A program made the translations under genes and the position numbers. A DNA stretch of 62,034 nucleotides from DASQTB01 sp035642095 (lineage in GTDB: Bacteria; Actinomycetota; UBA4738; CALAEC01), in contig DASQTB010000136.1 in NCBI GenBank assembly GCA_035642095.1, positions 1 to 62,034 on the forward strand. The letters run 5' to 3'. Positions 7,422 to 16,181 of this stretch are shown here, piece by piece. The notes under the pieces are model-generated. The model did not search any database and was not told the DNA's origin. It was given only the letters and a program-made list of their open reading frames with translations. The first letter of the stretch is position 1, and each line of letters opens with the position of its first letter.

Positions 7422-8401
7422 GCCAGGGCCTCGGCGGCCTCGCGGGCGAAGTACGTCAGGATCAGATCCGCCCCGGCCCGGCGGATCGAGGTCAGCACCT
7501 CGACCATGGCCTGGGGACCGTCGAGCCATCCCCGCTCCGCCGCGGCCTTGACCATGGCGTATTCGCCCGAGACGTTGTACGCGGCCACGGGGACACCGCC
7601 CGCTTCCACCCTGGCCCGCCGGATCACGTCGAGATACGGGAGCGCGGGCTTGACCATGACGATGTCGGCCCCCTCGTCGACATCCTGCCGGATCTCCAGG
7701 AGGGCCTCGTCGGCGTTGGCCGGATCCATCTGGTACGCCCGGCGGTCACCGAATCGCGGAGCACATTCCGCGGCGTCCCGGAACGGGCCGTAGAAGGTGG
7801 AGGCGAACTTGGCGGCGTAGGCCAGGATCCCCGTCTCGGAGCGGCCTTCGTCGTCCAGCGCCGACCGGATCGCAGCGACCTGACCGTCCATCATGCCCGA
7901 CGGCGCCACCAGGTCGGCGCCGGCCGCGGCCTGCGACACGGCGATCCGGCGGTAGCGCTCGAGGGTTCGGTCGTTGTCGACCATGCCCCGATCGTCGAGC
8001 ACCCCGCAGTGGCCGTGATCGGTGTACTCGTCCAGGCACAGGTCCGAGATCAGCACCGCGTCGTCCCCGAACTCCTCCCGGAGCGCCCGGAGCCCCTCCT
8101 GGGCCACACCCCGGTCGTTCCACGCCTCGCTCCCCTCGGCGTCCTTCCTCTCCGGGATGCCGAACAGCACGAAAGCGGTGACCCCCACCGCGTGGATCTG
8201 CCGGGCCTCCTTCCGAAGAGACTCCAGGGTGTGCTGAACCTGGCCGGGCATGGACCGGATCGGTGCCGGCTCCTCGATCCCTTCCTTCAGGAACATCGGA
8301 GCCACCAGGTGCCGGGGTGACAGATCGGTCTCCCGGACCAGTGCCCGGATGGACACCGTGCGCCGGAGCCGCCGGGCCCGGTGGTGGGGGAACGCGGCCA
8401 T
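7418..8401 (-). CDS. hemB: Delta-aminolevulinic acid dehydratase (porphobilinogen synthase)
   Basis: Condenses two 5-aminolevulinate molecules into porphobilinogen. It is 327 residues, the normal length. Both Schiff-base lysines are in place: one in the YAAKFASTFYGPFRDA segment and one in MVKPALPYLD. An Asp-rich allosteric or metal region is also visible. hemL follows with a four-base overlap. Before it lie a 170-bp spacer and a hairpin after hemD, and a -10 element TAGCAT sits only six bases before its ATG, so hemB-hemL can be transcribed as a separate, leaderless unit. Confidence 0.96.
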   Translation of the reverse strand: MAAFPHHRARRLRRTVSIRALVRETDLSPRHLVAPMFLKEGIEEPAPIRSMPGQVQHTLESLRKEARQIHAVGVTAFVLFGIPERKDAEGSEAWNDRGVAQEGLRALREEFGDDAVLISDLCLDEYTDHGHCGVLDDRGMVDNDRTLERYRRIAVSQAAAGADLVAPSGMMDGQVAAIRSALDDEGRSETGILAYAAKFASTFYGPFRDAAECAPRFGDRRAYQMDPANADEALLEIRQDVDEGADIVMVKPALPYLDVIRRARVEAGGVPVAAYNVSGEYAMVKAAAERGWLDGPQAMVEVLTSIRRAGADLILTYFAREAAEALA

Positions 8402-8407
8402 GAGGCG

Positions 8408-8413
8408 ATGCTA
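8408..8413 (-). promoter_or_regulatory. -10 element of a leaderless hemB promoter
   Basis: On the minus strand TAGCAT is followed after six bases by the hemB ATG, which places the transcription start at or next to the start codon. No clear -35 is visible. Confidence 0.55.
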
Positions 8414-8461
8414 CACGAGGGTGGCCCGATCCCATCCGAAGGGCTCGGTGGCGATTCAGGT

Positions 8462-8493
8462 CGGCCTCGCAGGAGAAGTCCTGGCCGAGGCCG
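8462..8493 (-). terminator. Intercistronic hairpin between hemD and hemB
   Basis: Outer arms 8462-8469 and 8486-8493 pair perfectly (8 bp), inner arms 8470-8474 and 8479-8483 add 5 bp, with a GAAG loop and a 2-nt bulge. No U-run follows on the minus strand, so it may attenuate or protect transcript ends rather than fully terminate. The rest of the 170-bp gap shows nothing else but the hemB promoter. Confidence 0.5.
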
Positions 8494-8571
8494 CCCGAGG
8501 GGGACAGGGAAGCTCGAGCCGGTACGACTCCCCCGGTTGGATGCCTGGTGCCGACGTCGAGCTGCTGGCTA

Positions 8572-9318
8572 CTACCCGAGGGCCCGGCCGAGCGCCTCCA
8601 CCAACCCCTCGGTCGTGTGTGGGTCGGCCACCGCGGCGACGTCGAAGCCGGCACCCCGGGCCGCCTCGGCCGTCACGGGCCCGATGCACACGATCGATGG
8701 CCGCCGCGGCACACCGGCCAGTGTGACGAACCCCTCCACCGTGGATGGGGACGTGAACGTGATGGCGTCCACTCGTTCCTCCTCCAGGGCTCGACGCGCT
8801 CTCGCGGGAAGCGATTCGACCAGAGACACGTGGTAGGCATCCACGCGGACAGGTGACCACCCCTTCCCGCGGAGAGCCTCCTCCAGCTCATCCGTGGCCA
8901 GGTCGGCACGGGGGAGCAGCACCGCTCCGCTGCCTCTGGGGAACGCTTCAGCGAGGGCAGCCGTGGTGAACGCCGGGGGGACCAGATCCGGCTTCCTGAT
9001 GGCGGCTCGGACCGCCTCGGCCGTCGTTCGACCGATCGCCGCCAGGCGGGCGGGGACGGCGGCGGGGGCGACGGCGGCGGCCCGCTCGGACCACCCCGTC
9101 ACCCCAGTCGCGCTGGTGAAGACGATCCAGGCGTACCGCCCCGCTGCCACCCCTCGGATCGCCGCGTCCAGGTCGCCCCCGGCCTCCGGGGGGGACAAAC
9201 GGATGGTGGGGGCAACCAGCGGGTCCGCTCCCAGCGCCCGGAGACGGGCGGCAAGGTCCTCGGCCTGTTCAGCCGGGCGGGTGACCAGGACGACCCGGCC
9301 CTCCAGGGGCCCGGTCAC
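8572..9318 (-). CDS. hemD: Uroporphyrinogen-III synthase
   Basis: Closes hydroxymethylbilane with inversion of ring D to give uroporphyrinogen III. The product is 248 residues, usual for HemD, which is poorly conserved. Seen here are the N-terminal VVLVTRPAEQAEDLAARL strand-helix with a following P..RL.P segment, the central FTSATGV motif, and the C-terminal TFTSPSTVEGF motif. GTG at 9318 overlaps the hemC stop (GTGA). It is a stand-alone enzyme, not fused to a SAM methyltransferase as in many actinobacteria. Confidence 0.9.
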   Translation of the reverse strand: MTGPLEGRVVLVTRPAEQAEDLAARLRALGADPLVAPTIRLSPPEAGGDLDAAIRGVAAGRYAWIVFTSATGVTGWSERAAAVAPAAVPARLAAIGRTTAEAVRAAIRKPDLVPPAFTTAALAEAFPRGSGAVLLPRADLATDELEEALRGKGWSPVRVDAYHVSLVESLPARARRALEEERVDAITFTSPSTVEGFVTLAGVPRRPSIVCIGPVTAEAARGAGFDVAAVADPHTTEGLVEALGRALG

Positions 9319-10196
9319 TGCTCCAGGGCCCGGAGTATGTCCTCGGCGCCGGCCGAGCGGAGGATCTCCGCCGCCTCGGCCGCGGCGTCCTCGGCCGTAT
9401 CGGCTTCGACCTGGCTCCACAGGAGATCCGAGCCGTCGGGTCGCACGACCACGGCCAGGAGCCGAACCGCATTCCTCCGGGTCTCCGCGTACGCCCCGAG
9501 GGGCAGACGACAGCCGCCGCCGAGGAGCGACACGACCCGGCGTTCCGCCTCGAACGCGGTCCTCGATGGGAGATGGTCGATCTCGGCCGCAGCCTCCCCG
9601 GCCGGCCCGACCCGGCCCTGAACGGCCAGCGCCCCCTGGCCGGGGGCGGGAACCATCTCGTCGACGGGGAGCGGGTGGACGTGCGTCGGGGTCACCCCCA
9701 GCCGGGCCAGTCCGGCCGCGGCCAGGATCAGCCCGTCGATCGGGCCGTCTTCCAACCGGCGAAGCCGGGTGTCGACGTTCCCTCGCACGTCCCGGACGTC
9801 GGCGTCCCCCCGGATCCGCAGGTACTGGGCTCGCCGACGGAGGCTGGACGTCCCCACCACAGGCCGTTCCGGCAGCCCCGGCTCCCGGGTGACCAGGACG
9901 TCGTACGGCAGACCTCGCTGGGGAACCGCCACGACCTCGACACCCGGCGGATCGTTCGACGGCAGGTCCTTGGCAGAGTGCACGGCCAGATCGATCTCGC
10001 CCCGAACCACCGCCTCAGTGATGTCTCCCACGAACAGGCCCTTGATGCCGTACGCCTCCGGCGAGGCGCCCCGATCCCCCGCCGTGGTCATCGGCGCCAC
10101 CTCCACGAGGTGACCCCGGGCCCTCAGGAGGTCAGAGACCTCCTCGGCCTGGGCCAGGGCGAGGCGGGATCGCCGCGTGCCGATGCGGAGCCTCAG
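9315..10196 (-). CDS. hemC: Hydroxymethylbilane synthase (porphobilinogen deaminase)
   Basis: Polymerises four porphobilinogen units into hydroxymethylbilane. The frame carries RIGTRRSRLALAQA at the N-terminus, KGLFVGDI, the catalytic DLAVHSAKDLP segment, and the cysteine that binds the dipyrromethane cofactor in LGGGCRLPLGA. The hemA stop (TAG) is in the same frame only two codons upstream of the conserved RLRIGT start region. The sole usable start is therefore a CTG at 10196, with GGAG six bases before it. The length of 293 residues is slightly short. It is the second CTG-started gene in this operon. Confidence 0.93.
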   Translation of the reverse strand: MRLRIGTRRSRLALAQAEEVSDLLRARGHLVEVAPMTTAGDRGASPEAYGIKGLFVGDITEAVVRGEIDLAVHSAKDLPSNDPPGVEVVAVPQRGLPYDVLVTREPGLPERPVVGTSSLRRRAQYLRIRGDADVRDVRGNVDTRLRRLEDGPIDGLILAAAGLARLGVTPTHVHPLPVDEMVPAPGQGALAVQGRVGPAGEAAAEIDHLPSRTAFEAERRVVSLLGGGCRLPLGAYAETRRNAVRLLAVVVRPDGSDLLWSQVEADTAEDAAAEAAEILRSAGAEDILRALEQ

Positions 10197-10199
10197 GGC

Positions 10200-11462
10200 C
10201 TACTCCGGAGGCTCGAGGCCGAACAGCTCGGCCAGCGTCCGGGCGGAATCCTCACCGACTCCTCTCCCGGCCCGGTCCTTGAGCCTGGTCACCGGGTCGT
10301 GGAGCAGCCGGCGAACGATCCGTCGGGTCAGCGCATCCACCGCGTGTCGATCGCGCTCGGTCCCCAGCCTTCCGGCGATCCGGCGGACCTCCTCGGCCCT
10401 GATGGCCTCTCCCCGGGCGTGGAGAGCCTCGATCAGCGGTGCCAGCCTCGCCGCCCGCCGGGCCACGGCGTACCGCCGGGTCTCCTCGGCCACGATCCCG
10501 GTGGCTCGGTCAACCTCGGCCGCGATCTGACCCCGCCGCCGAGCGACTACGTCTCGCAAGTCGTCGATGTCGACGAGGGCCACCCCCGGGAGCACCGCCA
10601 CCTCCGGGTCCACGTCACGAGGGACCGCCAGGTCGAGGAGGAACGTCCGGCCGGCCCGGCCCCCCAGGGCCCGACGAACCATCGGGACGTGGACCACCGA
10701 TCCGGTGGACCCGGTCGACGACACGACGAGCTCCGCACCCGAAAGGGCCGCCTCGATCTCCTCCATCGAACCGTGCCGCCCTCCAATCGTGGCCGCCAGG
10801 CGCTCCGCTCGATGAGCCCGCCTGGACAGGACCACCACCTCACCCACCTCGCGGTCCCGAAGGGCCCGGACAGCGAGCGCGCCCATGTCCCCGGCCCCGA
10901 TCACCAGCACGGATCGTCCCGGGAGCCCCCCCAGGTGCTCGGCGGCCAGCTCCGCGCCGGCTTCGACGAACGCGGCCGGGCTGGCCCCGATGGCCGTCTC
11001 GGCCCGAACACGCCTTCCCGCCCGGACCGCCCGGCGGAACAGGTCGGCCAGGGCCGGGCCGGCGGCACCCTCGGCATCGGCCCGCCGGAACGCCGCCCGG
11101 ACCTGGGCCAGGATCTGAGGCTCTCCCAAGACCATCGAATCTAGCCCCGACGCCACGGCGAAGAGGTGCTCCGAGGCATCGTCCTCGTAGTGCGAGTACA
11201 GGGGCTCGGCGAGCTGCTCGGCCGGCACTTCCGATTGTTCCGTGAGGAAACGCTTCAGGTCCAGGAATCCCTGGTGGTACAGGGTCACGTCCGCGTAGAC
11301 CTCGATCCGGTTGCACGTCGACAGGATCACGGACTCCCGGATCGACTCCAGCCCCTGGAGACGCCGGTATGACTTCGACTCCTGCTCCTCGGGGATGGTC
11401 AGCCGCTCCAGGAGCTCGACCGGAGCCGCCCGGTAGGAGACTCCCAGCGCCAGGACGGGCAT
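10200..11462 (-). CDS. hemA: Glutamyl-tRNA reductase
   Basis: NADPH-dependent reduction of glutamyl-tRNA to glutamate-1-semialdehyde, the committed step of the C5 route. It is 420 residues. The catalytic cysteine is in LSTCNRIEVYA, the nucleotide-binding loop is VIGAGDMGALAVRAL, and the C-terminal dimerisation helices are present. It follows rex by 11 bp and precedes hemC by a three-base gap. Control is likely through Rex at the common promoter. In other bacteria haem also controls HemA stability; nothing here tests that. Confidence 0.96.
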   Translation of the reverse strand: MPVLALGVSYRAAPVELLERLTIPEEQESKSYRRLQGLESIRESVILSTCNRIEVYADVTLYHQGFLDLKRFLTEQSEVPAEQLAEPLYSHYEDDASEHLFAVASGLDSMVLGEPQILAQVRAAFRRADAEGAAGPALADLFRRAVRAGRRVRAETAIGASPAAFVEAGAELAAEHLGGLPGRSVLVIGAGDMGALAVRALRDREVGEVVVLSRRAHRAERLAATIGGRHGSMEEIEAALSGAELVVSSTGSTGSVVHVPMVRRALGGRAGRTFLLDLAVPRDVDPEVAVLPGVALVDIDDLRDVVARRRGQIAAEVDRATGIVAEETRRYAVARRAARLAPLIEALHARGEAIRAEEVRRIAGRLGTERDRHAVDALTRRIVRRLLHDPVTRLKDRAGRGVGEDSARTLAELFGLEPPE

Positions 11463-11473
11463 GGCTCAGCTCC

Positions 11474-12163
11474 TCAGGAACGGGGCCCGACCTCGGCCAG
11501 CTGCCGGCCCCGGCCGCCCTTCACGTCGGCCAGCACCGCCTTCCGCTGCTCGTAGAAGCCGAGGATCTGAAGCTCGATCGACAGGTCGACCTTTCGAAGG
11601 GATACCCCGGGCGGCACGGCGATCACCGCGGGGGCGAAGTTCAGGATCGATCGGATGCCGCCCTCGACCATCCGATCGGCCACCTCCTGAGCCCCGGAGG
11701 CGGGGGTGCAGACGATCCCGATGGCCACATCATGGCGGCGAACCAGCCGCGGCAGGTCGTCGACGGAGCGGACCTGGATGCCGGCCACGACCTCCCCCAC
11801 CTTGCCCGGATCGGAGTCGACCAGGGCCACCACCCGGAACCCACGCTCGGCGAACCCCTTGTAGTTGGCCAGGGCCTGGCCGAGGTTGCCGATGCCGGCG
11901 ATCAGCACGGGCCAGTCCTGGGTCAGGCCCAGCACCCTCCGCACCTGGTGGATGAGGTAGGCCACGTCATAGCCCACCCCCCGGGTCCCGTAGGAGCCGA
12001 GGTAGGAGAGATCCTTCCTGACCTTGGCCGAGTTCACCCCGGCCGCCTCGGCCAGGTCCTCTGACGAGGTCGTGGTCCTGCCCCCCTCGGCCATCTCCAC
12101 CAGGGCCCGGAGGTAGACCGGGAGCCGCCCCACCGTGGCCTCGGGGATGGCTCGCCGCCTCAC
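11474..12163 (-). CDS. rex: Redox-sensing transcriptional repressor Rex
   Basis: Dimeric repressor that binds DNA when NAD+ is high and leaves it when NADH rises. The 229-residue protein has the N-terminal winged helix (IPEATVGRLPVYLRAL and the NSAKVRKDLSYLG recognition region), the Rossmann loop GIGNLGQALANY, and the C-terminal swapped helix with QILGFYEQRKA. It heads rex-hemACD, the arrangement known from Streptomyces. A perfect Rex operator lies at 1255-1272 and a half-site in its own promoter, so autoregulation and control of haem and respiratory genes are expected. Confidence 0.95.
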   Translation of the reverse strand: MRRRAIPEATVGRLPVYLRALVEMAEGGRTTTSSEDLAEAAGVNSAKVRKDLSYLGSYGTRGVGYDVAYLIHQVRRVLGLTQDWPVLIAGIGNLGQALANYKGFAERGFRVVALVDSDPGKVGEVVAGIQVRSVDDLPRLVRRHDVAIGIVCTPASGAQEVADRMVEGGIRSILNFAPAVIAVPPGVSLRKVDLSIELQILGFYEQRKAVLADVKGGRGRQLAEVGPRS

Positions 12164-12182
12164 CCCATCCCCCGCCGTGCGC

Positions 12183-12231
12183 TTGTGAACATGCGAATGC
12201 CAGTGTACCGCGGGGCCGTTCAGGTTCTCAA
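12183..12231 (-). promoter_or_regulatory. rex-hemACD promoter with Rex half-site
   Basis: On the minus strand TTGAGA (12231-12226) and TACACT (12207-12202) are 18 bp apart, a good housekeeping promoter. The half-site TTCACAA (12189-12183) lies just downstream, over the expected start of transcription; the other arm is degenerate. The layout suits weak autorepression by Rex. Confidence 0.6.
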
Positions 12232-12235
12232 TCGC

Positions 12236-12481
12236 TCAAGCGCCTGGGTGTGAGAGGGCCGCCCGGAGTTCCCCGGCGTCGACGTGGAGCTCGAAGCGCT
12301 CCTCGCCGTCGATCAGGACCACGGGCACCCGGAGGCCGTACGCCCGCTCCAACCGGTGGTCGCCGTCGACGAAGACCTCCTCGAAATCGAAGGGAAGCTC
12401 GGCCCGGACGGCGAGGATCGCCTCCCGGGCCTGATCGCACAGGCCGCACGTGGTGCGGGAGTACATGGCCACGTTAGCCAC
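12236..12481 (-). CDS. Glutaredoxin-family (DUF836-like) thiol protein
   Basis: An 81-residue thioredoxin-fold protein with a CGLC redox motif at about residues 12-15, a cis-proline in the RVPVVLIDGE segment and a C-terminal helix. It probably reduces mixed or protein disulfides; the substrate is unknown. GTG at 12481 overlaps the end of the upstream membrane-protein gene by 8 bp; an ATG five codons later is an alternative start. Its place just upstream of rex-hemA matches Rv0508-hemA in M. tuberculosis. The rex promoter lies between this stop and rex. Confidence 0.85.
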   Translation of the reverse strand: MANVAMYSRTTCGLCDQAREAILAVRAELPFDFEEVFVDGDHRLERAYGLRVPVVLIDGEERFELHVDAGELRAALSHPGA

Positions 12482-13565
12482 CGGTCTCTCGGGCCAGCGT
12501 GTCGAGGTCGAGTCCCTCTTTCCGGACCCGGGCGTCGACGTACAGGAGGCCGATCACCAGGTCGACGAACGGGAGCATGACCGCGAAGATCACGGCCGCC
12601 GAGATGCCCGACCACAGGATCAACCGTTTCAGAACGGCCTCCGAGACCACGTCCGCCGAGGTGGCGAACACGGCGACCACGACGGCGAAGAACACCAGGA
12701 AAACCCCGAACAGGATCAGTCCGGCCAGCACCATGGCTCCCAGCGTGCGCCAGGTCAGTCCCCGGACCAGCGACCAGGACCGGCCGAGCGGCGACAACCC
12801 TCGCCGACCTTCGATGACGACCACGGCGGATCCGAGCAGGAAGCGCATGGCCAGGAACACCGCCGGCACCAGTCCGACCAGCAGAAGGACGGCGCCCCCG
12901 ACGGCAAGGCCGGACGGGCTGGTTCCTTCCCACGTCCCGAACAGCACCGCTCCGGGGAGGATGGGGACGGCCACGGCCAGGCCGCCCCCCAGGGCCACCA
13001 CCAGGAGCGTCAACGCCCGGCGGGCCACGACCCGATATGAGTCGCCGATCGAGGGACGCCGGCCCTGGAGGGCCAGCGCCCCGGCCCGGATCACCGCCCC
13101 GGCCACCAGGGCGAACGAGAGGGCTGAGATCAGGTTGGTGATCACGCTCATCCACCAGGGCACCGTCGCCTGCGCCGGGGCCCCCGGCGGGACGACGACG
13201 CGGACCGTGGCCAGGGTGAGCGAGAGGATGATCGCCTGCGTGGGGACCACCAGGACGGCGGACATGGCCGTGAGGCCCCAGAAGTGACGGCCCCACAGTC
13301 GGAACGCGCCGCCCAGGATCTGTCCCACGGTGAGCGGATAGGGAGCCCCTCCGGCCGGCGCCGCCGGCTCGCCGGCCGCCTCCAGGAGCAAGTACCGCTG
13401 CCAGGCACGACCCCAGCCTTCGATCGACAGGGCGAACTCCTCCACGGGAACTCCCCCCGTCGTTCCGTCCCACAGAGCGTACCGGTCGGCGGTGCGTCCC
13501 AGGACGAATCGGCGACCCCGGAAGTCGACGTGCTCGGCTCCGGTCAGCGGCGGTTGGGCGCTCAT
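12474..13565 (-). CDS. Multi-pass membrane protein of unknown function (GPDPase membrane domain-like)
   Basis: A 363-residue protein. Residues 1-75 form a soluble, Asp- and Trp-containing head. From about residue 85 there are six or so membrane helices in pairs, in a layout like the membrane domain found with some glycerophosphodiester phosphodiesterases and related unknown families. No catalytic motif is seen. The ATG at 13565 is preferred over upstream in-frame starts because the extra N-terminal stretch is Arg-rich and overlaps the divergent promoter region. Function is unknown; a role in membrane or envelope stress is possible given the neighbouring ECF sigma gene. Confidence 0.6.
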   Translation of the reverse strand: MSAQPPLTGAEHVDFRGRRFVLGRTADRYALWDGTTGGVPVEEFALSIEGWGRAWQRYLLLEAAGEPAAPAGGAPYPLTVGQILGGAFRLWGRHFWGLTAMSAVLVVPTQAIILSLTLATVRVVVPPGAPAQATVPWWMSVITNLISALSFALVAGAVIRAGALALQGRRPSIGDSYRVVARRALTLLVVALGGGLAVAVPILPGAVLFGTWEGTSPSGLAVGGAVLLLVGLVPAVFLAMRFLLGSAVVVIEGRRGLSPLGRSWSLVRGLTWRTLGAMVLAGLILFGVFLVFFAVVVAVFATSADVVSEAVLKRLILWSGISAAVIFAVMLPFVDLVIGLLYVDARVRKEGLDLDTLARETGG

Positions 13566-13675
13566 CCGGAGGGTCGGGACGCCGAGTCCTGGTCCGTCCC
13601 GGCGTCGGGGGCCCCGCTCACGCGAAGAGGATACAAGGGGGCAGACGCGGGTCCGCATGGTCATACTGCTGACCC

Positions 13676-14221
13676 GTGGCCGAGACCGACCTCGAGCTGA
13701 TCCGCCGGATCGCCTCGCGGGATCCCGGTGCCTTCGAGAACCTGTACCGACGGTACGGGCCCTCGATCTACGGCGTGGCGGTCCGGGTCCTCCGCCAGCC
13801 GTTCCTGGCCCAGGAGGTGGTGCACGACACGTTCATGGCGGTGTGGAACGCGCCCGACGCCTACGATCCCAGCCGGGGCCCGTTCCGGGCCTATCTCCTG
13901 TCCCTGGGCCATCATCGGGCGGTCGACGCGGTGCGCAGGGAGGAGCGGCTCCGGGACCGCGAGCGCCGAGCGAACCCGGGCCCGGACCCCGGCGAAGATG
14001 TGATGGAGAACGTCGTCGAGGAGGCCGACCTGGCCGACCGGCGGCGGGCGGTCCGGGAAGCGATGGATGCCCTCCCCGAGGATCAGCGCCGCCTGGTGGA
14101 GCTCATGTACTTCAGAGGATGGACGCAGTCGAAGATCGCCTCGACCGAGGGGATCCCCCTCGGTACGGTGAAGAGCCGGGTGTTCGCGGCCATGCGCCGG
14201 CTCCGGGAAGCCCTGTCGTGA
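13676..14221 (+). CDS. ECF-type RNA polymerase sigma factor
   Basis: A 181-residue sigma-70 family protein lacking regions 1 and 3. Region 2 runs from about residue 10 to 80 (FENLYRRYGPSIYGVAVRVL and the VVHDTFMAVW segment), and region 4 from about 125 to 178 with the helix-turn-helix TQSKIASTEGIPLGTVKSRV. The GTG start lies 8 bp after a CATACT element, so the transcript may be leaderless. The next gene overlaps by four bases and encodes a zinc anti-sigma, so the pair forms a SigK/RskA-like module. The signal is not evident. Confidence 0.93.
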   Translation: MAETDLELIRRIASRDPGAFENLYRRYGPSIYGVAVRVLRQPFLAQEVVHDTFMAVWNAPDAYDPSRGPFRAYLLSLGHHRAVDAVRREERLRDRERRANPGPDPGEDVMENVVEEADLADRRRAVREAMDALPEDQRRLVELMYFRGWTQSKIASTEGIPLGTVKSRVFAAMRRLREALS

Positions 14222-14937
14222 GCTGGGACCACGAGCGGGTCGAGGAGCTCCTGGCCGGCCGGGCGCTGGGCGGTCTGGACCCCGAGGATGCCGCACTGGC
14301 CGAGCGAGCGTTGCTGGAGCACGTTCCGGAGTGCGAGCGCTGCCGTCGAGCCCTCGACGGCTTCGCCACGATCGCCGGCGACCTGGCCCTGGTCGCTCCG
14401 CCCGTGGCGCCCCCCGAGACTCTTCTCCCTCGGCTCCGTCGATCGGCGCGGCTCCCGTCCCGGCGGCGATGGAGCACGGCGTGGGTCGTGGCCGGGGCTC
14501 TGGCGGTCGTTCTGGCCGGGGCGTCGGGATGGAGCCTGGTCACCGCGGTCGGCCTGTCGGCCCGGCTGGAGGAAGCGGAGATCCAGACCGGATGGCTGGT
14601 CGACGCGGTCTCCACCGCCACCCATCCCAGCCACGAGGTCCTGGCGCTGACGGGAGGCGGCGAAGAGCGCGTGTCCGTCCTGTTCGTGCCGGGTGACGAG
14701 CACTCCTACCTGATGGCCACGAACCTCCCTGACCCCCGGTTCGGATACCACGTGTGGTTCCTGGGTCAGGGGAAGACGTGGCACGCCGGGCGGTTGGAGG
14801 TGACCCACGGGTGGGGGATGATGCCGGTTGACACGAACCCCGACCAGTGGGAGGTCGTGATGCTCACCGACGAGCCCCGGGGCGGGGGACCCCGGCCCGA
14901 GGCCTCCCCGCTGGTCAGCGCCCGGGTCACCGCCTGA
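14218..14937 (+). CDS. RskA-like zinc anti-sigma factor, membrane-anchored
   Basis: A 239-residue partner of the preceding sigma factor. The N-terminal domain carries the zinc motif His35-x3-Cys39-x2-Cys42 of ZAS anti-sigmas. One membrane helix spans about residues 83-105, followed by a short coiled segment and an extracytoplasmic domain (about 130-239) of the RskA C-terminal type, with GYHVWFLGQGKTWHAG. GTG at 14218 overlaps the sigma stop (GTGA), giving matched synthesis. It is expected to hold the sigma at the membrane until regulated proteolysis. Confidence 0.9.
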   Translation: MSWDHERVEELLAGRALGGLDPEDAALAERALLEHVPECERCRRALDGFATIAGDLALVAPPVAPPETLLPRLRRSARLPSRRRWSTAWVVAGALAVVLAGASGWSLVTAVGLSARLEEAEIQTGWLVDAVSTATHPSHEVLALTGGGEERVSVLFVPGDEHSYLMATNLPDPRFGYHVWFLGQGKTWHAGRLEVTHGWGMMPVDTNPDQWEVVMLTDEPRGGGPRPEASPLVSARVTA

Positions 14938-14984
14938 CGGCGGCTGCTTGAACCTGCGCGTCTCGCCGGGGACACTCGGCGGCG

Positions 14985-16163
14985 ATGGCCCATCGCTTCG
15001 GCAGTCACGTCCCCCGGCGGATCCGGACCATACTGGCCGGCATCGCCGGGATCCTGGCCGTGGCCACCGTGGTCGCCCTCGTCGCGCTGTGGCCGAGCGG
15101 GGAACGGCGACCGGATCTCTCCGGGCTGGGCTTCATCAGCGAGGTCGCCGACGCCGAGGTCGTCGCGGCCGATGACGTTCCCTGCCAGGGGCAGCCCCAG
15201 GAGGGCGTGTCCTGCCGCCGGGTGACGTTCGAGCTGACCACGGGTCCCGACGCCGGCGAGCTGGCCACCCAGGAGCTGGTCCTCACGGGGACGACGCCGG
15301 AGCTGGAGGAGGGCGACCGGGTCGTCCTGGCCCGGGATCCCCAGGCCGCGCCGGAGTTCCGGTACCGCTTCGTCGATCGTGATCGGGGCGCCGTGCTGGG
15401 GTGGCTGGCCGTCGCCTTCGTCGTGGCGGTGGTCCTCCTCGGCGGACTGCGAGGGATCACCGCGCTGGCGGGCCTGGCCGTCAGCATCGCCGTGTTGCTG
15501 ACGTTCACACTCCCGGGGATCCTCGAGGGGCGGAGCCCCCTGGCGGTGGCCATCGTTTCGTCGGCCGCCATCGCCTTCCTGGCCCTCTACCTGGCCCATG
15601 GCTTCACCACGATGACCACGGTGGCCCTTCTGGGGACGCTGGCCAGCCTGGCCCTGGTTGCCGCGCTGGCCCAGCTCTTCGTCGGCCTGGCCCGGCTCTC
15701 CGGATTCGCCTCGGAGGAAGCCATCGTGGTGCAGATCGGTGCGGCGAACGTCGACCTGGCCGGGATCATCCTCGGCGGCGTGGTGATCGGCGCCCTGGGT
15801 GCCATCGACGACATGACCGTCACCCAGGCTTCGGCGGTGTGGGAGCTCCGGGCGGCCGATCCCCGGATGGGAGCAGCCGCGCTGATCCGCTCCGGCCTCC
15901 GCGTTGGACGCGACCACATCGCGTCCACCGTCAACACCCTGGCTCTGGCCTACGCCGGCGCGTCGATGCCGGTGCTCCTGCTGCTGGTCCTGTCGCGCCA
16001 GTCGCTGGCCACGGTGGCCAACGGCGAGGTGATCGCCACCGAGCTCCTCCGGACGCTGGTCGGCAGCATCGGCCTGGTGACCGCCGTTCCCATCACGACC
16101 TGGCTGGCGTCGCTGGCCGCCCCCGCCGCGCCGGAGGAGGCCCTCAGCCGTCGCCCGGAGTAG
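14985..16163 (+). CDS. YibE/F family membrane protein
   Basis: A 392-residue membrane protein. One N-terminal helix (about 16-38) is followed by an extracytoplasmic beta domain (40-130) containing a Cys pair, and then seven or eight helices (about 140-380) with the family-typical GAIDDMTVTQASAVWEL segment. The transport or signalling role of the family is not established. It lies 47 bp after the anti-sigma gene on the same strand and may belong to that sigma factor's regulon. It converges with the next minus-strand gene. Confidence 0.85.
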   Translation: MAHRFGSHVPRRIRTILAGIAGILAVATVVALVALWPSGERRPDLSGLGFISEVADAEVVAADDVPCQGQPQEGVSCRRVTFELTTGPDAGELATQELVLTGTTPELEEGDRVVLARDPQAAPEFRYRFVDRDRGAVLGWLAVAFVVAVVLLGGLRGITALAGLAVSIAVLLTFTLPGILEGRSPLAVAIVSSAAIAFLALYLAHGFTTMTTVALLGTLASLALVAALAQLFVGLARLSGFASEEAIVVQIGAANVDLAGIILGGVVIGALGAIDDMTVTQASAVWELRAADPRMGAAALIRSGLRVGRDHIASTVNTLALAYAGASMPVLLLLVLSRQSLATVANGEVIATELLRTLVGSIGLVTAVPITTWLASLAAPAAPEEALSRRPE

Positions 16164-16181
16164 CCGACGCAGGTCGGGGTC

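Noticed and set aside
6204..7793. Long plus-strand open frame (529 codons) antisense to hemL and hemB
   Set aside because: It mirrors two clearly identified haem genes; in high-GC DNA the antisense frame stays open by codon bias. Its translation is rich in Arg, His, Gly and Pro with no domain.
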